A DNA stretch of 39,200 bases from a virus, in IMG/VR virus record IMGVR_UViG_3300042197_002149, positions 1-39,200 of that record; one strand, written 5' to 3'. The translations under genes were made by a program, and so were the position numbers. The notes beneath the pieces are model-generated. The model ran no database searches, was not told the origin of the DNA, and was given only the letters and a program-made list of their open reading frames with translations. This document shows, piece by piece, positions 1 to 10,857 of this stretch (positions within the stretch are counted from its first letter, which is position 1; each line of letters starts with the position of its first letter).

Positions 1-560
1 CTTAAAGTTTGTGTGTATCCGTCAGTTAAAATATTATCGTCAATTTCATCAATATCAGTATTGAGTTCTTCATCTTCATATCTAAAGAGTTCACATTTTA
101 ATTCATAAGTATATGTTTTTTGTAACTGATAAAATGGTTGCTCATGTTCAACAAATTTAATTTCAAATAATCTGTCTCCCAAAGGAAAATAAATCAAATC
201 TCCTTCCTTTGGTCTTGTTGAAAGTTCAATATTTGGTTTATCCTTTATTAATGGAGTGATATAATTTTCAAATCTTTCTCTTGATATTGTGATTGTCAAG
301 TCTGTTAGTGGTTGAATACCAAACTTTGATAATATTGTTCCTTGACCTTCATATCCATCATAAGTATTGACATATGCTTCTATTGGAAGTGCCAAATTGA
401 ACTTAGACTCAATAACTTCTTTTATAACGCTTTTCTTTGTAATATATTTTCTTGGAAGATAATAAACTTCAACTCCATACATACGGAGTTGTTCGTTAAT
501 CAAATCTTGAATTAACGATTGCTCTGTTTTAGATCCTTGAAGAAAAAATGGATTAAGCAT
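1..560 (-). CDS. 14: gp14-like neck protein (partial, C-terminus beyond window)
   Basis: This is the N-terminal part of the neck protein that, with gp13, closes the filled head and forms the site where the tail docks. The ATG is at 560-558 and 186 codons are visible before the reading frame leaves the window at base 1. The start, MLNPFFLQGSKTEQSL, followed by QDLINEQLRMYGVEVYYLPR, matches my recollection of gp14 from marine T4-like phages. An acidic stretch (YEDEELNTDIDEIDD) lies near the visible end. The stop of gp13 lies one base upstream, so the two are co-translated, as in T4 where 13 and 14 are adjacent. No promoter is visible in between. Confidence 0.85.
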   Translation of the reverse strand, partial: MLNPFFLQGSKTEQSLIQDLINEQLRMYGVEVYYLPRKYITKKSVIKEVIESKFNLALPIEAYVNTYDGYEGQGTILSKFGIQPLTDLTITISRERFENYITPLIKDKPNIELSTRPKEGDLIYFPLGDRLFEIKFVEHEQPFYQLQKTYTYELKCELFRYEDEELNTDIDEIDDNILTDGYTQTL

Positions 561-561
561 A

Positions 562-1398
562 TTATCCAATCATGTCCAATGGTGGTAATTCATAAGTATT
601 GGACATTTTCTCCATGATCGCATCTATTTCTTTTTGTGCATCGTCATACATTTGTCTTCCATTCAATTCAACACCACCAGGAAGTTTAACACCAGTAAAT
701 TTCATCATATTTTGACCCCATTGTTTTTTGATAAGAGATGTCAAATATGGTTTTAAGAACGAATCATTCCAAACTCTTGAATAATCATTTGGATCTAGTA
801 ATCGATAACAATCAATAATTAAATATTGTCCGACGCTGACACTACTCCAATCAATATCTAAGTAAAGTCTATCTTGTCTTTTGTTAAATCTAATTTGCTT
901 ATCAGTATTCAGTAAGAAGTCAATATCTTCAAGATATGTTTTTACCATTGCATAAGTTAAAAGTTCGGTAGAACCCCAATAGTAAATATCATTCAAAAAG
1001 AGTTGATATTTAATACTAAACATATTGTGGGTGATGGTATTTGATCCATCAAATTTAAATATTTTGTTAACCCCAATTACCGAAGGATGGACAGGAAGAT
1101 AATTTCCATTTTCTTCAAATTGAAATGATGTGCTATTTCCCAAATTTTCAGATACAGTTGTAGTTGTTATTCCTACACCACCACTTCTAGCTCTGCCCCT
1201 ATCAATGTCATCCTGAGTAATTTTATACTTCATGTATGTCTGATAGACACCATCAAAATGACGTTCTTGAAAATATTGAACCGCATCATCAACAAGATCT
1301 TCAATTTGCTCATCAGCAACGTTGATTTCTAAAACTGGATATCCCAGTTTTCTCTTACAGTAATCAATTAATTCTTGTCGTGTGCTGGGTTGTGCCAT
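562..1398 (-). CDS. 13: gp13-like neck protein
   Basis: A 278-residue neck protein, close in length to T4 gp13 (about 309). It acts at the portal end of the capsid after DNA packaging, together with gp14. The start MAQPSTRQELIDYCKRKLG and the conserved core (YFQERHFDGVYQTYMKY, later DWSSVSVGQYLIIDCYR) are what I recognise from cyanophage gp13. The start overlaps the end of a 64-residue ORF by 31 bases, so translation is probably coupled. It lies directly before gp14, preserving T4 order. Nothing looks truncated or unusual. Confidence 0.9.
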   Translation of the reverse strand: MAQPSTRQELIDYCKRKLGYPVLEINVADEQIEDLVDDAVQYFQERHFDGVYQTYMKYKITQDDIDRGRARSGGVGITTTTVSENLGNSTSFQFEENGNYLPVHPSVIGVNKIFKFDGSNTITHNMFSIKYQLFLNDIYYWGSTELLTYAMVKTYLEDIDFLLNTDKQIRFNKRQDRLYLDIDWSSVSVGQYLIIDCYRLLDPNDYSRVWNDSFLKPYLTSLIKKQWGQNMMKFTGVKLPGGVELNGRQMYDDAQKEIDAIMEKMSNTYELPPLDMIG

Positions 1399-1562
1399 TT
1401 GAGTTCAGATAAAACTTCTTCTTGCTTTAGATATAACTTTGCAAACGATTTAGCGAGATTTTTTAATTCATCAATATCGCTTATACTATCTATGTCACGA
1501 GCAACCTTTTCATATTCAAAGCATTTATTTAAGTTTGTAAGTTCAATATTATTTGGATTCAT
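1368..1562 (-). CDS. small conserved cyanophage protein, unknown function
   Basis: A 64-residue ORF beginning MNPNNIELTNLNKCFEYEKV, with a helical middle section (LKNLAKSFAKLYLKQEEVL). It overlaps the gene before it by 14 bases and gp13 by 31 bases, so it is wedged into the structural operon and probably translated by coupling. I recognise similar short ORFs near gp13 in cyanomyoviruses but know no function. Its place inside the late block suggests a virion or morphogenesis role; that is inference only. Confidence 0.7.
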   Translation of the reverse strand: MNPNNIELTNLNKCFEYEKVARDIDSISDIDELKNLAKSFAKLYLKQEEVLSELKWHNPAHDKN

Positions 1563-1782
1563 AAGTCAAAGCTCTTAAAAGATTTTTAATTTCATCGAGA
1601 TCATTTTTCATTTTACACATATCATCCTCAAGTTTTTGAAGTTTTTGTCCCTCAGATTCTTTTGCTAATTTTAAATTTTTATAATTTTGATAGTCACTCA
1701 TATTTGTATTTAAAATGGCATTTGTAGAATTATCACGAATTAGGTTATTATAACCTTCAACTTTGGAAAATTTTGTATTCAT
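1549..1782 (-). CDS. small coiled-coil protein between DUF4815 protein and neck genes
   Basis: A 77-residue ORF with an Asn-rich first half and a strongly charged heptad-like second half (about residues 44-70, containing KLQKLEDDMCKMKNDLDEI), which predicts a coiled coil. It starts two bases after the stop of the 2498-residue structural gene and overlaps the next small ORF by 14 bases. In T4, wac (fibritin) and other trimeric fibre genes lie in this interval before 13. A short fibritin-like or fibre-adaptor role is conceivable, but nothing in the sequence proves it. Confidence 0.65.
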   Translation of the reverse strand: MNTKFSKVEGYNNLIRDNSTNAILNTNMSDYQNYKNLKLAKESEGQKLQKLEDDMCKMKNDLDEIKNLLRALTYESK

Positions 1783-1784
1783 AA

Positions 1785-4700
1785 TTACGCAAGAGCAATA
1801 ACTCTAAGATCTTTTAATCTTGGTGGGTGAGCCATATCGGTTGATGATCCAATCAATTTAATACTAAAGTATCTAAAATCTGTCAGATTATTAGTAGTGA
1901 ATGTATATTCTTTGTAATCTAAATTCCGACTCAGGTTGGCAAGATTATCAGTTTTTGCAATCTTGACATCAGATAATCCATCATTGTTTGCAGTATTAAT
2001 TACATTACCAAGACTGTCAAGATTATTATACCCTGGGAATGGGTAGTATATGGGTTTCTCCGTAGGATCTCCCAGAAGGGCATAGAATGCCCTTAGATCG
2101 CCAATTCTATTAACATATGCGCTCACAATAATCTTCAGAGAAGATGCTGGAACTTCAAGTGCAATTGGATTTGATGCATAAACAAATGCTGATGGATCGT
2201 CTTCGAGAGTAGAAACTCTAAAATCAGTTGCATAATTTTCGATTGGACTATTTACTCTATTGCTAATAAAGATCGCAGATACTCTATCCAAATCAATAAC
2301 TGGAGATACATTTCTGTCAAAAGTATCCATCTTAATATTCAGAGTAAATGATTTATTTCCTGGAAGTGTAGTTAAAGCAGAAGTCTCATTGACCGATGCA
2401 GCTACAATTCTTGGTGAATTAAGATAATTGTTTGATGTCAGGGAAATTGGTTCATATCCTACATCAGTGTAAGATTCCTCATTTCCATCAACGCTTGAAC
2501 CAGTTACTGTTCTAATCGAAGCAGAGAGACCTGTTCCAAGTAAGTTCATCGTTTGAATATTTGGTCTTATAATTTCGAAAGGAATGTTTTGAGTTGCATA
2601 AATGTTTGTTCCACCAGCAGATTTTGTTTCATTAATATAAAGTGGTGGGAATGAAGTTGCAACACTTCTATTAACTTGACCCTGTGGTAAAGATGCTGAA
2701 TTGCCAGCAGAACTTGAATCAATTTTCAAATAGTAATAATCGAGATCAAAAGGTCTTGCCGAAGAGAACCCAACATCTTGAAGAGTATGAGTTTTATTAA
2801 TTCTTCTAAGAGAAATTCCATTTAACTCATACTTAAATACTGGAGTTCCAGCAGTATATGAGAAGGCTTTGGTTTGATCAATTTGTCTGGTAATTCCGGT
2901 TAAAGTATTTCCACTAACTCCCTCATATGCAATAATTTCGTCACCAATTAAAATATATCCAGGATTTGTTGATGCGACACCAACATTTTCAAATGTAGAG
3001 AAATTAGATGAGCTTACAAGTGCAATGCTTCCAGAATCTTCTTTAGCATATGCAGCGTTCAATGTTGTAGGAGTTATGTCAGAATATGTTCCAGAAATAA
3101 CAACGTTGTTATTTAAGGCATACATACCATGGTTTTTATGATTTACCTTGATATGCAATCCATCAAATTCCTCAGAATCTACGGTTACATAACTTGCAGT
3201 TACCCCACCACCATTCAAGTCCGTAATTCCAATTCCAGAGGCAACATATGCAATTGTACTGCCAGCACCAGTAGTGAAATTGCCTTGAACTTTATCGAGA
3301 ATAATTTCATTAATACCTGCTATTTGTCCAACAGAAAGTCTCAAATTGGATCCAAGAGTGCTTCCATTTAAACTGGATACGCTCAGAACATCACCAACTC
3401 GATATCCAGATCCTCCAGCACTAATCGTTGCGGCTGTAGCTACATTTCCAGAAATTGTAATGTTTGCAGTTGCATTAACTCCAGATCCAGTTACATTAGT
3501 CAAAGAAACTCCACTGTAAGATCCATCAGAGTAACCGATACCTGCATTTGTAATTGTAAGTGTGTTAGTTGCAGATCCAGCAGCTCCAACATAATTGCCA
3601 GTTGCATTTGAATTTCTTTGGGAAACTGTAGTTCCAACGATAAAGTTTGTGCTAGTTACCGTAGTTCCTAATCCAACACGAATCTTTCTTGAATTCATTT
3701 CAAGAGGATTCTTTAAAAGATTAGCAATTTGTTTGTTACCAATGTTGAGTTGTGGGTTATAGAAATTAATATCTCCAACTTCATCAGTAAATACTGCTTG
3801 ATATAAATTAAATTTCAGATCTTCATATTGGCTTGGAGTCCAAGTAGAAGCGTTTTGAGACTTAAATAATGAACCTAAAAGTGGTTGCTCCGTTACAAAT
3901 ATTTGCTGAGATTCTGCTAACCCAGCGGTTGTAATGTCTGGTTCACCGAGTCTTGAAATCCAAACTTGATATGAAGTTGATTCTGACAGAAGAACAACTG
4001 CATGTTCTTCTCCACCTCTAAGATATACTGGAGATGGGAAAGTTACCGTTGTGACTGCGCTACCATCATCGGAAATATTAACATTTGCAGGATCAATTAC
4101 AACTTCACTAAATGGATAAATTTCTGTGGTTGGCAGTCCAAGTTTCATTGAGCGAAGTTGTACTGTAACGGGCAGAGTATCATCTTTTGAGTTGAAATAT
4201 AAATCAATTTTAGTCACAAACAATCCGTTTCCATCAGGAAGCAAGAATGATTGTGCCAAAGGATCTTGCTGAGGTGCAGGAGCTTGTACTACAACCGTAT
4301 TTTCTATTACAATTGTATTAGTGATGAATACTGGTTGAATTCTTGTAACCTGAGTATTTGAAGATGTTGAAGAATTTGATTGAGTTCTTGAATCTGAAAG
4401 TGTAGTCGATTCGAAACGAGGACTTCTTACTGATGCAATGGTTTCTTGAATGTTATTTACAAGTCCCTGTGCGTAATAATTTACTTCGCCTTCAGTGGAA
4501 ACAGATCCTGGAACTAAAGAATTTGTTGGATTGTTAGTTAACTTAAATGTCTTTACACCAGTTTCAAAAGTTGGATTTGTTGGAACATTTGGATTTGGAA
4601 TTAAATATGATCCAATGACTGTTCCCTGATTATCAGAAACCAATCTGACATTTGTTATTGTTGCTTCTGCTCCACTTGTTAATCCTTTTAACTTAAGTCC

Positions 4701-7700
4701 AGTTGCAACTCTACCAAAGAATTGTCCTTGCGCTTGTTCGGAAAGACTTGCAACATCAACATTAAGAATTGTTGAAGTTGCCGAATAACCAGAAGCTAAA
4801 GTTCCGGTTACTTGCTGATCATATGGTGTTCGAGTATAAACATCCGTTGGAGCATTAAATGGACCATACTTGTGATTTGCAGATGCGACTCTAAATGTAA
4901 TTTCTGTTGGAGTAATCCCTGGAGTATTATTTTGATTAATTGGAGATGTTGCAAAACTTCCAGTTACAGTTTCTCCAACCTGGAATATTCCAGATTCCAT
5001 TGTAATTTCAAGAAGTTTTGGAACAATAAATGAATTAACATCTTCTCCATCAAAGAAAGCATATACTTGAGTGAATGGTCTAAAACGTTTAGCAACAAAC
5101 TCAACATTTCTTGATCTCATAAATGTTATGAGTTCCGAGGCAACTAAAGAATCTCCTTGAGAAGTTGTTGTTACTTGTTCGGTGAGTTGTAATTGAGTTC
5201 CTGTTCTTCTTTGCTCCTCAGTTGTTGTAGTAGTGGTAAATGTTGTAGTGGCATCTCCAGAATCTTCTACTCGTTGTGTGGTTTCTGTTCCTGACCATGT
5301 TGTTTCCCATGCATTCCAATTTACCGGACCAAGACCTGTTTGTGGGTCAAATCCCTCAGCAGCTAATTGTTGTTGAGTCGCTGTAAAATTATCTTGCGTG
5401 ATTGTTTTTGGTTCTAATCTAACCTGATCAGTCCAAACATCAGATGATGGAGTTAACTCAATATTTCCAATATAATTGGTTACAAGATATGGAGTTACAT
5501 TTTCAATTCTCGTAGCATATGGTTGAGATAAGAAACGAGCTTCTGTATAATCTAATGTGATAACCTGTCCTGTTCTTCTTACATTACTACCAATTAAATC
5601 GGTAACAAATCTTGAGTCTGCTGTAGGATCTACTGAGGCTCCAATTCCAACCAATGATTTTGATCCAATTAAAAGATCAACTTCAGTACAATATGGAGAT
5701 GGTCTTAATTCTTGATTTGTTGCGTCAATTGAATTTTTAATTTTTGTAGTTGTATTTTGCGTATTTAAGTTTCTAAAATTATCAACAAAAAATCCAGATT
5801 TAAATCTGTCCAATCCATTTACATCTCGAATACTTAATGATTGTGTATTTGCTTCCAAAAGATTTAAAGTTGTATATGTTTCCAGATTTTTAATTCTATC
5901 TTCAAGTCTTGAGATATCTTTCATTTGATATCTCTTATGATTAAGAAGTTGAATAGATGCTTTATTTACATCGCAAAGATATGGTGGAAGAACTGCAGAC
6001 GCAATTTCAAGTGCATCATCCAGTGCTTTTGGTGGTCTTGGAGTTTCTGCTGGATCTCCAGAAACGAGTTGAAGTGCTCCAGTTTTTGTGAGGAAAATGC
6101 GATCAATTCTTCCCAAATAATGATTAAAAGAAAGAAGAATTGATTCATCGGAAGCAAGAATATTTCTCCCAGAATTTTGCGATTCTGAAAAAGTTCTTGA
6201 TAAAAATTCAAAGGGAGAACGAGACCCAGCAGAAACGGAATACTGTGATACTCTTGGTCTAATGTCTAAAATATCACTGTTTGCAACTTTTCCTTCTACA
6301 GGAGCTATATCACAATAATCAAAATTATCATACGAATTTACTGTAGTAACATCTCCAAGATCAGATGATCCATAACTCGCAGACTCAAAAATAATCTTAA
6401 TTTGTTTTGCAGGTTCTTTTGTTAAAGGATCTCTTACAATTCTTGAATAATCGTAAATTGTATTTTTCTGGGCAGAATCTAATTTATAATTTTCAGTAAT
6501 GTTTTTATCAGATAAAGTAATTGATGAAACTGCAGCTTCAATTCCCGTCTCATCAAATAAAACAGTTTCATTTTCCTGGAAAGATTTGTCGTTTAAGTAA
6601 ACAAAATTGATTTTCAAATCATTTACTTTAGTTGTATAAATCGCTATCGCACCAGAAGTTTGACCAATAAAAGTTTCTCCAATTAATAGGTCTCCGGTTC
6701 TATTTGTTGGACCCGTTAATGAACTAAAAGTAACCGAAGGTAAATTCGCTTCTGATGTAGTAGTAGATTCAAACACACCATAAATTTTTGTTACATCTGG
6801 TACATTCAGACAAATTTCTTCATCTTGTACTCTCGTTCCAAATGGAAACGTGCCATAGGTCAATCCATCATTAATTGTTGTTGATCCAATTCCAGAATAA
6901 TCATATTTTGATTTGTCTACAATTAATGTGTTGATCCTATTTCTATTTTTAACTTTAGATTTTACATTGATTTTTCTTAATGTCGCAATTAATCTTGCGC
7001 CACTATCATTACCACCAAGACCTCGAAGTGTTAATTCTGAAGAAGTTGCATTAAAAGTAAACTTATCTGCTCTTAAGGTTTCAAAAGAACCATCGGATCT
7101 TACCAATACATATCTTTCCTCATCAAATGGTAAGAAAGTTTCATTTGCAGCTGCCGTTAAAGTGTTTGATTGATTACTTGTAATAGTAACCGCAAATTCC
7201 TTTTTAATAGTTAAATTCGATTCTGTAAGATCTACTGATTGTATAAAGTTTTTTGGTAATTTGGTGTATAATGTGTTATCTACAGATGTTTGAAAAGATG
7301 ATCCGAGAATAGATAGATCACTTACAGTTTTTGCAGTGGATGGAGGAGAACCCTCACAAATTCCTGTTACTGTTGCAACTCCAGTTACAACAATAGAATT
7401 TTGAGATACGCTTAAAATTTTATTATATGTTGGAACAGTTGAACCCGAAATTGTATACTGAACCAATCCACCAACTTTTACATTATTAGTAAACGCAAAA
7501 TTGCTATCTGCTCTGTCCAGACTAATGCTACTAATACCTGTTGTAGATCTTGCTGTGATTGAAGCAAGTCCAACGTTATAAGTTACTGTTGGAACAATAT
7601 CTGCAGTAAATGAGGTAGTTGAAGTGCTAACATTTGAGAGAGACTCAACATCTTGAATTGAATACTCAGTTATTGCTGTCGATACTCTACTTGTCCCTTC

Positions 7701-9281
7701 TACTCCATTGAAAATGAATTTTTCATTCGCCGCAAAAGAACCCTTTACTCCATAAGCGGTAATAATTCCTGCGTTATTAACATCAAATCTCAGATATCCC
7801 GTTGCTCCACTTGCTTTACCTTTGATATGAACGGGAGTCGTAAGGGTTACGTTTTGATTGAGCGTAATTTCAGTATAAGTTTCTATGTCAAATAACGCAA
7901 TATCCCACTGATTGAGGTTTAAATTGGAAGTATTATATGAACCAGATTCTAATGCATAATCATAAACTCTCGCAAGACCAATTTCTTTTCCCGAAAGAGC
8001 AGAAGATGCAACACCAACTCTAGAGTCTCTTAAAGATACAATAAATGGACTTCCAAGATTTAAATTTGGAGCTCCAGTTGCTCTGTTTACTGTAAACGTA
8101 GGGCCAGTTACATATGCAATGCTTGCATCAGTAACACTCTTGGTTGTTCTTGGTTTTTCAAAATCCAAGAAGTTTGCAGATAAAGACTCAACTTCATATC
8201 CTTTGACGAATGCTTTTCCAGCGCCAATTTTATATGTTGCTAAACTTTCTCTTGGTGTATTGTTATTATATGTTAGTGAATTTTCTTGAAAAATTCCACC
8301 ATTTCCCAGATTATCGTTTAAAGTTTCTTTTGCAGTTACATCAAAAGGTCTTACATAATAATCACCAGATTCATCTGATGTTCTTCTTGCAAGTTCCGTT
8401 GCAAGAATATTATATTGGGAAGTTGTTGTGGTATTTTTAATTAATTCCCCATTTCTTATTTCCAATAATCCTACAAAATTATCTGCAGTTGTATCAGTTA
8501 TTTCTTTCTTACTTAATAAAGCTGATACTTTAAATCTATCCGCTCCTGGAGCTGCATAATTTGAAAATCCTTGTGCATTATCATTTAAGGTATCATCTTC
8601 ATCTGATGTAACAGTCTCTTCAATTACATCAAATCCAACTTTACAACTTGTGATATTTGAATATGGATCTAAAATTAAAGTCTGATCAGATACCTCAACA
8701 AAATACCCTCTTAAAAAATAAACTCCATTATTAAGAACTGCAGCCGATCCATTTCCCGTGGCATTGGAAGTTGTATTTGCAAAACCTTCTCCACTTTGGA
8801 TTATTACAGAATTTTCTGTATATGCAGAATTTAAAGTCAGTTTTTCATTGTCAGAAAATGTATTCTGGTCATTTAAACCAGAAGCCAAATAATTTACATA
8901 CAAGGTAGTATATTCATTTCCCAATTCATTTTGGGGTAAAACGTATACAATCTGAGCTTCTACTTTTGATTCGTCACCAGTAATTTTTTTGCCAACAAGA
9001 TCGTTGATGTAAACACTAACATCTACTCCAAGATATGAATTTTCGATTTTAACAAATCTAAACTCATTACTATAGCTCAATTGACCCGGAATTACTGCAG
9101 ATCCTTCTTTAAAAACATGATTACCAAATTTTTCAATCTGATCTTGAAGGATAGATTGAAGCGTGGTTAATTCTCTAGCCTGAACTGGATATCCAGGTTT
9201 AAACAAAACCTTATGATAATTCTTTGTAGAATCAAAATCATCAAAATATGGAGAAACGTTAAGATTAGTTGACTCTGGCAT
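1785..9281 (-). CDS. DUF4815-containing giant baseplate/tail structural protein
   Basis: A 2498-residue virion protein. The N-terminus (YFDDFDSTKNYHKVLFKPG, then QARELTTLQSILQDQIEKFG and an HVFKEGSAV block) is the DUF4815 signature found in structural proteins of marine T4-like phages. The rest is Ser/Thr/Asn-rich and beta-strand-like, as expected of baseplate or fibre proteins. A Thr-rich linker lies near residues 1340-1375. A glycine repeat pair (NAGIGYSDG, then AGGSGYRVG) near residues 1915-1970 is shared with gp8 and the 3689-residue protein. It occupies the place where T4 encodes gp9 to gp12 and wac, so it probably supplies peripheral baseplate or fibre-attachment functions; that is inference from position. 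Six bases separate it from gp8. Confidence 0.8.
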   Translation of the reverse strand: MPESTNLNVSPYFDDFDSTKNYHKVLFKPGYPVQARELTTLQSILQDQIEKFGNHVFKEGSAVIPGQLSYSNEFRFVKIENSYLGVDVSVYINDLVGKKITGDESKVEAQIVYVLPQNELGNEYTTLYVNYLASGLNDQNTFSDNEKLTLNSAYTENSVIIQSGEGFANTTSNATGNGSAAVLNNGVYFLRGYFVEVSDQTLILDPYSNITSCKVGFDVIEETVTSDEDDTLNDNAQGFSNYAAPGADRFKVSALLSKKEITDTTADNFVGLLEIRNGELIKNTTTTSQYNILATELARRTSDESGDYYVRPFDVTAKETLNDNLGNGGIFQENSLTYNNNTPRESLATYKIGAGKAFVKGYEVESLSANFLDFEKPRTTKSVTDASIAYVTGPTFTVNRATGAPNLNLGSPFIVSLRDSRVGVASSALSGKEIGLARVYDYALESGSYNTSNLNLNQWDIALFDIETYTEITLNQNVTLTTPVHIKGKASGATGYLRFDVNNAGIITAYGVKGSFAANEKFIFNGVEGTSRVSTAITEYSIQDVESLSNVSTSTTSFTADIVPTVTYNVGLASITARSTTGISSISLDRADSNFAFTNNVKVGGLVQYTISGSTVPTYNKILSVSQNSIVVTGVATVTGICEGSPPSTAKTVSDLSILGSSFQTSVDNTLYTKLPKNFIQSVDLTESNLTIKKEFAVTITSNQSNTLTAAANETFLPFDEERYVLVRSDGSFETLRADKFTFNATSSELTLRGLGGNDSGARLIATLRKINVKSKVKNRNRINTLIVDKSKYDYSGIGSTTINDGLTYGTFPFGTRVQDEEICLNVPDVTKIYGVFESTTTSEANLPSVTFSSLTGPTNRTGDLLIGETFIGQTSGAIAIYTTKVNDLKINFVYLNDKSFQENETVLFDETGIEAAVSSITLSDKNITENYKLDSAQKNTIYDYSRIVRDPLTKEPAKQIKIIFESASYGSSDLGDVTTVNSYDNFDYCDIAPVEGKVANSDILDIRPRVSQYSVSAGSRSPFEFLSRTFSESQNSGRNILASDESILLSFNHYLGRIDRIFLTKTGALQLVSGDPAETPRPPKALDDALEIASAVLPPYLCDVNKASIQLLNHKRYQMKDISRLEDRIKNLETYTTLNLLEANTQSLSIRDVNGLDRFKSGFFVDNFRNLNTQNTTTKIKNSIDATNQELRPSPYCTEVDLLIGSKSLVGIGASVDPTADSRFVTDLIGSNVRRTGQVITLDYTEARFLSQPYATRIENVTPYLVTNYIGNIELTPSSDVWTDQVRLEPKTITQDNFTATQQQLAAEGFDPQTGLGPVNWNAWETTWSGTETTQRVEDSGDATTTFTTTTTTEEQRRTGTQLQLTEQVTTTSQGDSLVASELITFMRSRNVEFVAKRFRPFTQVYAFFDGEDVNSFIVPKLLEITMESGIFQVGETVTGSFATSPINQNNTPGITPTEITFRVASANHKYGPFNAPTDVYTRTPYDQQVTGTLASGYSATSTILNVDVASLSEQAQGQFFGRVATGLKLKGLTSGAEATITNVRLVSDNQGTVIGSYLIPNPNVPTNPTFETGVKTFKLTNNPTNSLVPGSVSTEGEVNYYAQGLVNNIQETIASVRSPRFESTTLSDSRTQSNSSTSSNTQVTRIQPVFITNTIVIENTVVVQAPAPQQDPLAQSFLLPDGNGLFVTKIDLYFNSKDDTLPVTVQLRSMKLGLPTTEIYPFSEVVIDPANVNISDDGSAVTTVTFPSPVYLRGGEEHAVVLLSESTSYQVWISRLGEPDITTAGLAESQQIFVTEQPLLGSLFKSQNASTWTPSQYEDLKFNLYQAVFTDEVGDINFYNPQLNIGNKQIANLLKNPLEMNSRKIRVGLGTTVTSTNFIVGTTVSQRNSNATGNYVGAAGSATNTLTITNAGIGYSDGSYSGVSLTNVTGSGVNATANITISGNVATAATISAGGSGYRVGDVLSVSSLNGSTLGSNLRLSVGQIAGINEIILDKVQGNFTTGAGSTIAYVASGIGITDLNGGGVTASYVTVDSEEFDGLHIKVNHKNHGMYALNNNVVISGTYSDITPTTLNAAYAKEDSGSIALVSSSNFSTFENVGVASTNPGYILIGDEIIAYEGVSGNTLTGITRQIDQTKAFSYTAGTPVFKYELNGISLRRINKTHTLQDVGFSSARPFDLDYYYLKIDSSSAGNSASLPQGQVNRSVATSFPPLYINETKSAGGTNIYATQNIPFEIIRPNIQTMNLLGTGLSASIRTVTGSSVDGNEESYTDVGYEPISLTSNNYLNSPRIVAASVNETSALTTLPGNKSFTLNIKMDTFDRNVSPVIDLDRVSAIFISNRVNSPIENYATDFRVSTLEDDPSAFVYASNPIALEVPASSLKIIVSAYVNRIGDLRAFYALLGDPTEKPIYYPFPGYNNLDSLGNVINTANNDGLSDVKIAKTDNLANLSRNLDYKEYTFTTNNLTDFRYFSIKLIGSSTDMAHPPRLKDLRVIALA

Positions 9282-9287
9282 GATTTT

Positions 9288-10841
9288 TTAGAACTGCAAA
9301 ATTACCTTGATATCTTCTTTTTGACTAGATGATCTTGTTACAGAAGGTCTATTATCTACATGGATAATATTTCCAGAATATTTTTGAACTTCTGGATTTG
9401 AAACTCCATTTGTAAAAGTTTGACCAAAATAATATGTCCTACTATTTATTGTGGTAGTGAGACCAGTAAAATTGGTGTCAATTGTTAAATTAACACTTCC
9501 TCCCTGAACAATAGTTGTGCCGCTTGCTCCCACAGAGGATGTAAATCTATTCAGACCAAATCCATAGATTGGAGATGTATCTTTTGTTCCATCTGTATTG
9601 AATCCAGCTAAAGTTCTATCTTGCCAATACTTAAGAACGCCTGTAGTCTGATCGTAAGAAACAACTTTACCTACAGCCGTGGAACCAACTCCAATAGTTT
9701 GAGAAACTAAACTGTCGGCAACAAATGTCGCTGTGCTATAACCCGCTCCAACAAGTTTTAAAGCATATACAGCACTTGCTTTATCTTCAGTTAAAATAGA
9801 ACTTGAACTATATGCCAAAGGATTTTCAATAACTCCAACTCTAGCAATTTGGTTGCCAGTTATAAAATCTGGATTTTGCGTATCGTTTTCAATTCTTGTG
9901 TAAAGGCAAACTCTATTTGCTCCAAGTTCTCTATAAATGTTTGCACCATGTCCACCTTTTGGTGGAATAATGACATCGAAAACTGGAGATGTTGTTCCAG
10001 TAGGAACATTTCCCGTTACTAAATCAACTGTTCCAAAAGTATATCCAGAACCACCACTCGAAATAGTAATTGATTCTATTTTTGAATTATTGTTTACAAC
10101 AATTGTTGCTTCGGCTCCAGATCCATCACCTTTTATAGGAACTCTTGTATATGTTGTGTTTGCTGTTCCAATTCCTACTCCACGATTTTTGATGGTAACA
10201 ATCTTTAACTGTCCACTGGTGGCAGCATTATTTCTAACTGCAGAATCTTCGTCATTGGTTTCCCAATTCTTTGGAACGGGAATAAAATTAGAAGTATCAA
10301 ACTTAACAATATCGCTTGGAGTGATTGTATACAGATATTTCCAGATATATCCATCACCACTTGTTCCAGCGGATCTTGGTTCTAAATCAGTGAAAGTTGG
10401 TTCATCAAGAGATGGTCTTCCTTCGGGATTTTCTGGATCAGTTCCATTTTGGAGGCAAATATATACACGAAAATCACTATTTACAACGTAAAAATTTGCC
10501 GCATATAAACTGGTAACTCCAGAGGGTTTTGAAGTATTGGTTCTACTTATATCATGTCTATACATATCATAAGTTGTTCCAGAACTCCAGGTTATTTTTC
10601 TAACCACCTGCTTCATATTTTCTGGAGATATTTTTTTGAGTGCTATGGCAGTATCCCAATAACCATTTTCTTCATCAAAACTATCTTTTGGTGCAGGTGG
10701 ATTTGTATCCCAAGTAGAACTAGAATCAGTTGGATTGGGAAGGCCTACAAAAACATAGTACGAGTTAACTGTAGAACTTGCTGCAGCAACAAAATTCTTA
10801 GCACTTAGTATTCTAAACTGGTCTGTTATAATAGCGGCCAT
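9288..10841 (-). CDS. 8: gp8-like baseplate wedge protein
   Basis: A 517-residue homologue of the T4 gp8 baseplate wedge subunit (T4 gp8 is 334 residues). The start MAAIITDQFRILSAKNFV and the block YVFVGLPNPTDSS, with later DGYIWKYLYTITPSDIVKF, are the recognisable gp8 core. The extra length is mostly a Gly-rich beta region from about residue 215 onwards, including GGSGYTFG near residue 265, the same repeat type seen in its two giant neighbours. The gene sits between the 3689-residue protein and the DUF4815 protein, matching T4 order 7-8-9. A late-like box lies just upstream, overlapping the preceding stop codon. Confidence 0.85.
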   Translation of the reverse strand: MAAIITDQFRILSAKNFVAAASSTVNSYYVFVGLPNPTDSSSTWDTNPPAPKDSFDEENGYWDTAIALKKISPENMKQVVRKITWSSGTTYDMYRHDISRTNTSKPSGVTSLYAANFYVVNSDFRVYICLQNGTDPENPEGRPSLDEPTFTDLEPRSAGTSGDGYIWKYLYTITPSDIVKFDTSNFIPVPKNWETNDEDSAVRNNAATSGQLKIVTIKNRGVGIGTANTTYTRVPIKGDGSGAEATIVVNNNSKIESITISSGGSGYTFGTVDLVTGNVPTGTTSPVFDVIIPPKGGHGANIYRELGANRVCLYTRIENDTQNPDFITGNQIARVGVIENPLAYSSSSILTEDKASAVYALKLVGAGYSTATFVADSLVSQTIGVGSTAVGKVVSYDQTTGVLKYWQDRTLAGFNTDGTKDTSPIYGFGLNRFTSSVGASGTTIVQGGSVNLTIDTNFTGLTTTINSRTYYFGQTFTNGVSNPEVQKYSGNIIHVDNRPSVTRSSSQKEDIKVILQF

Positions 10842-10857
10842 TTTGAAGTTTTTTATA

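Noticed and set aside
9937-10491. A 184-codon plus-strand open frame opposite gp8
   Set aside because: gp8 is well recognised on the minus strand. The opposite frame is a shadow rich in Pro and Val from complementary codons.
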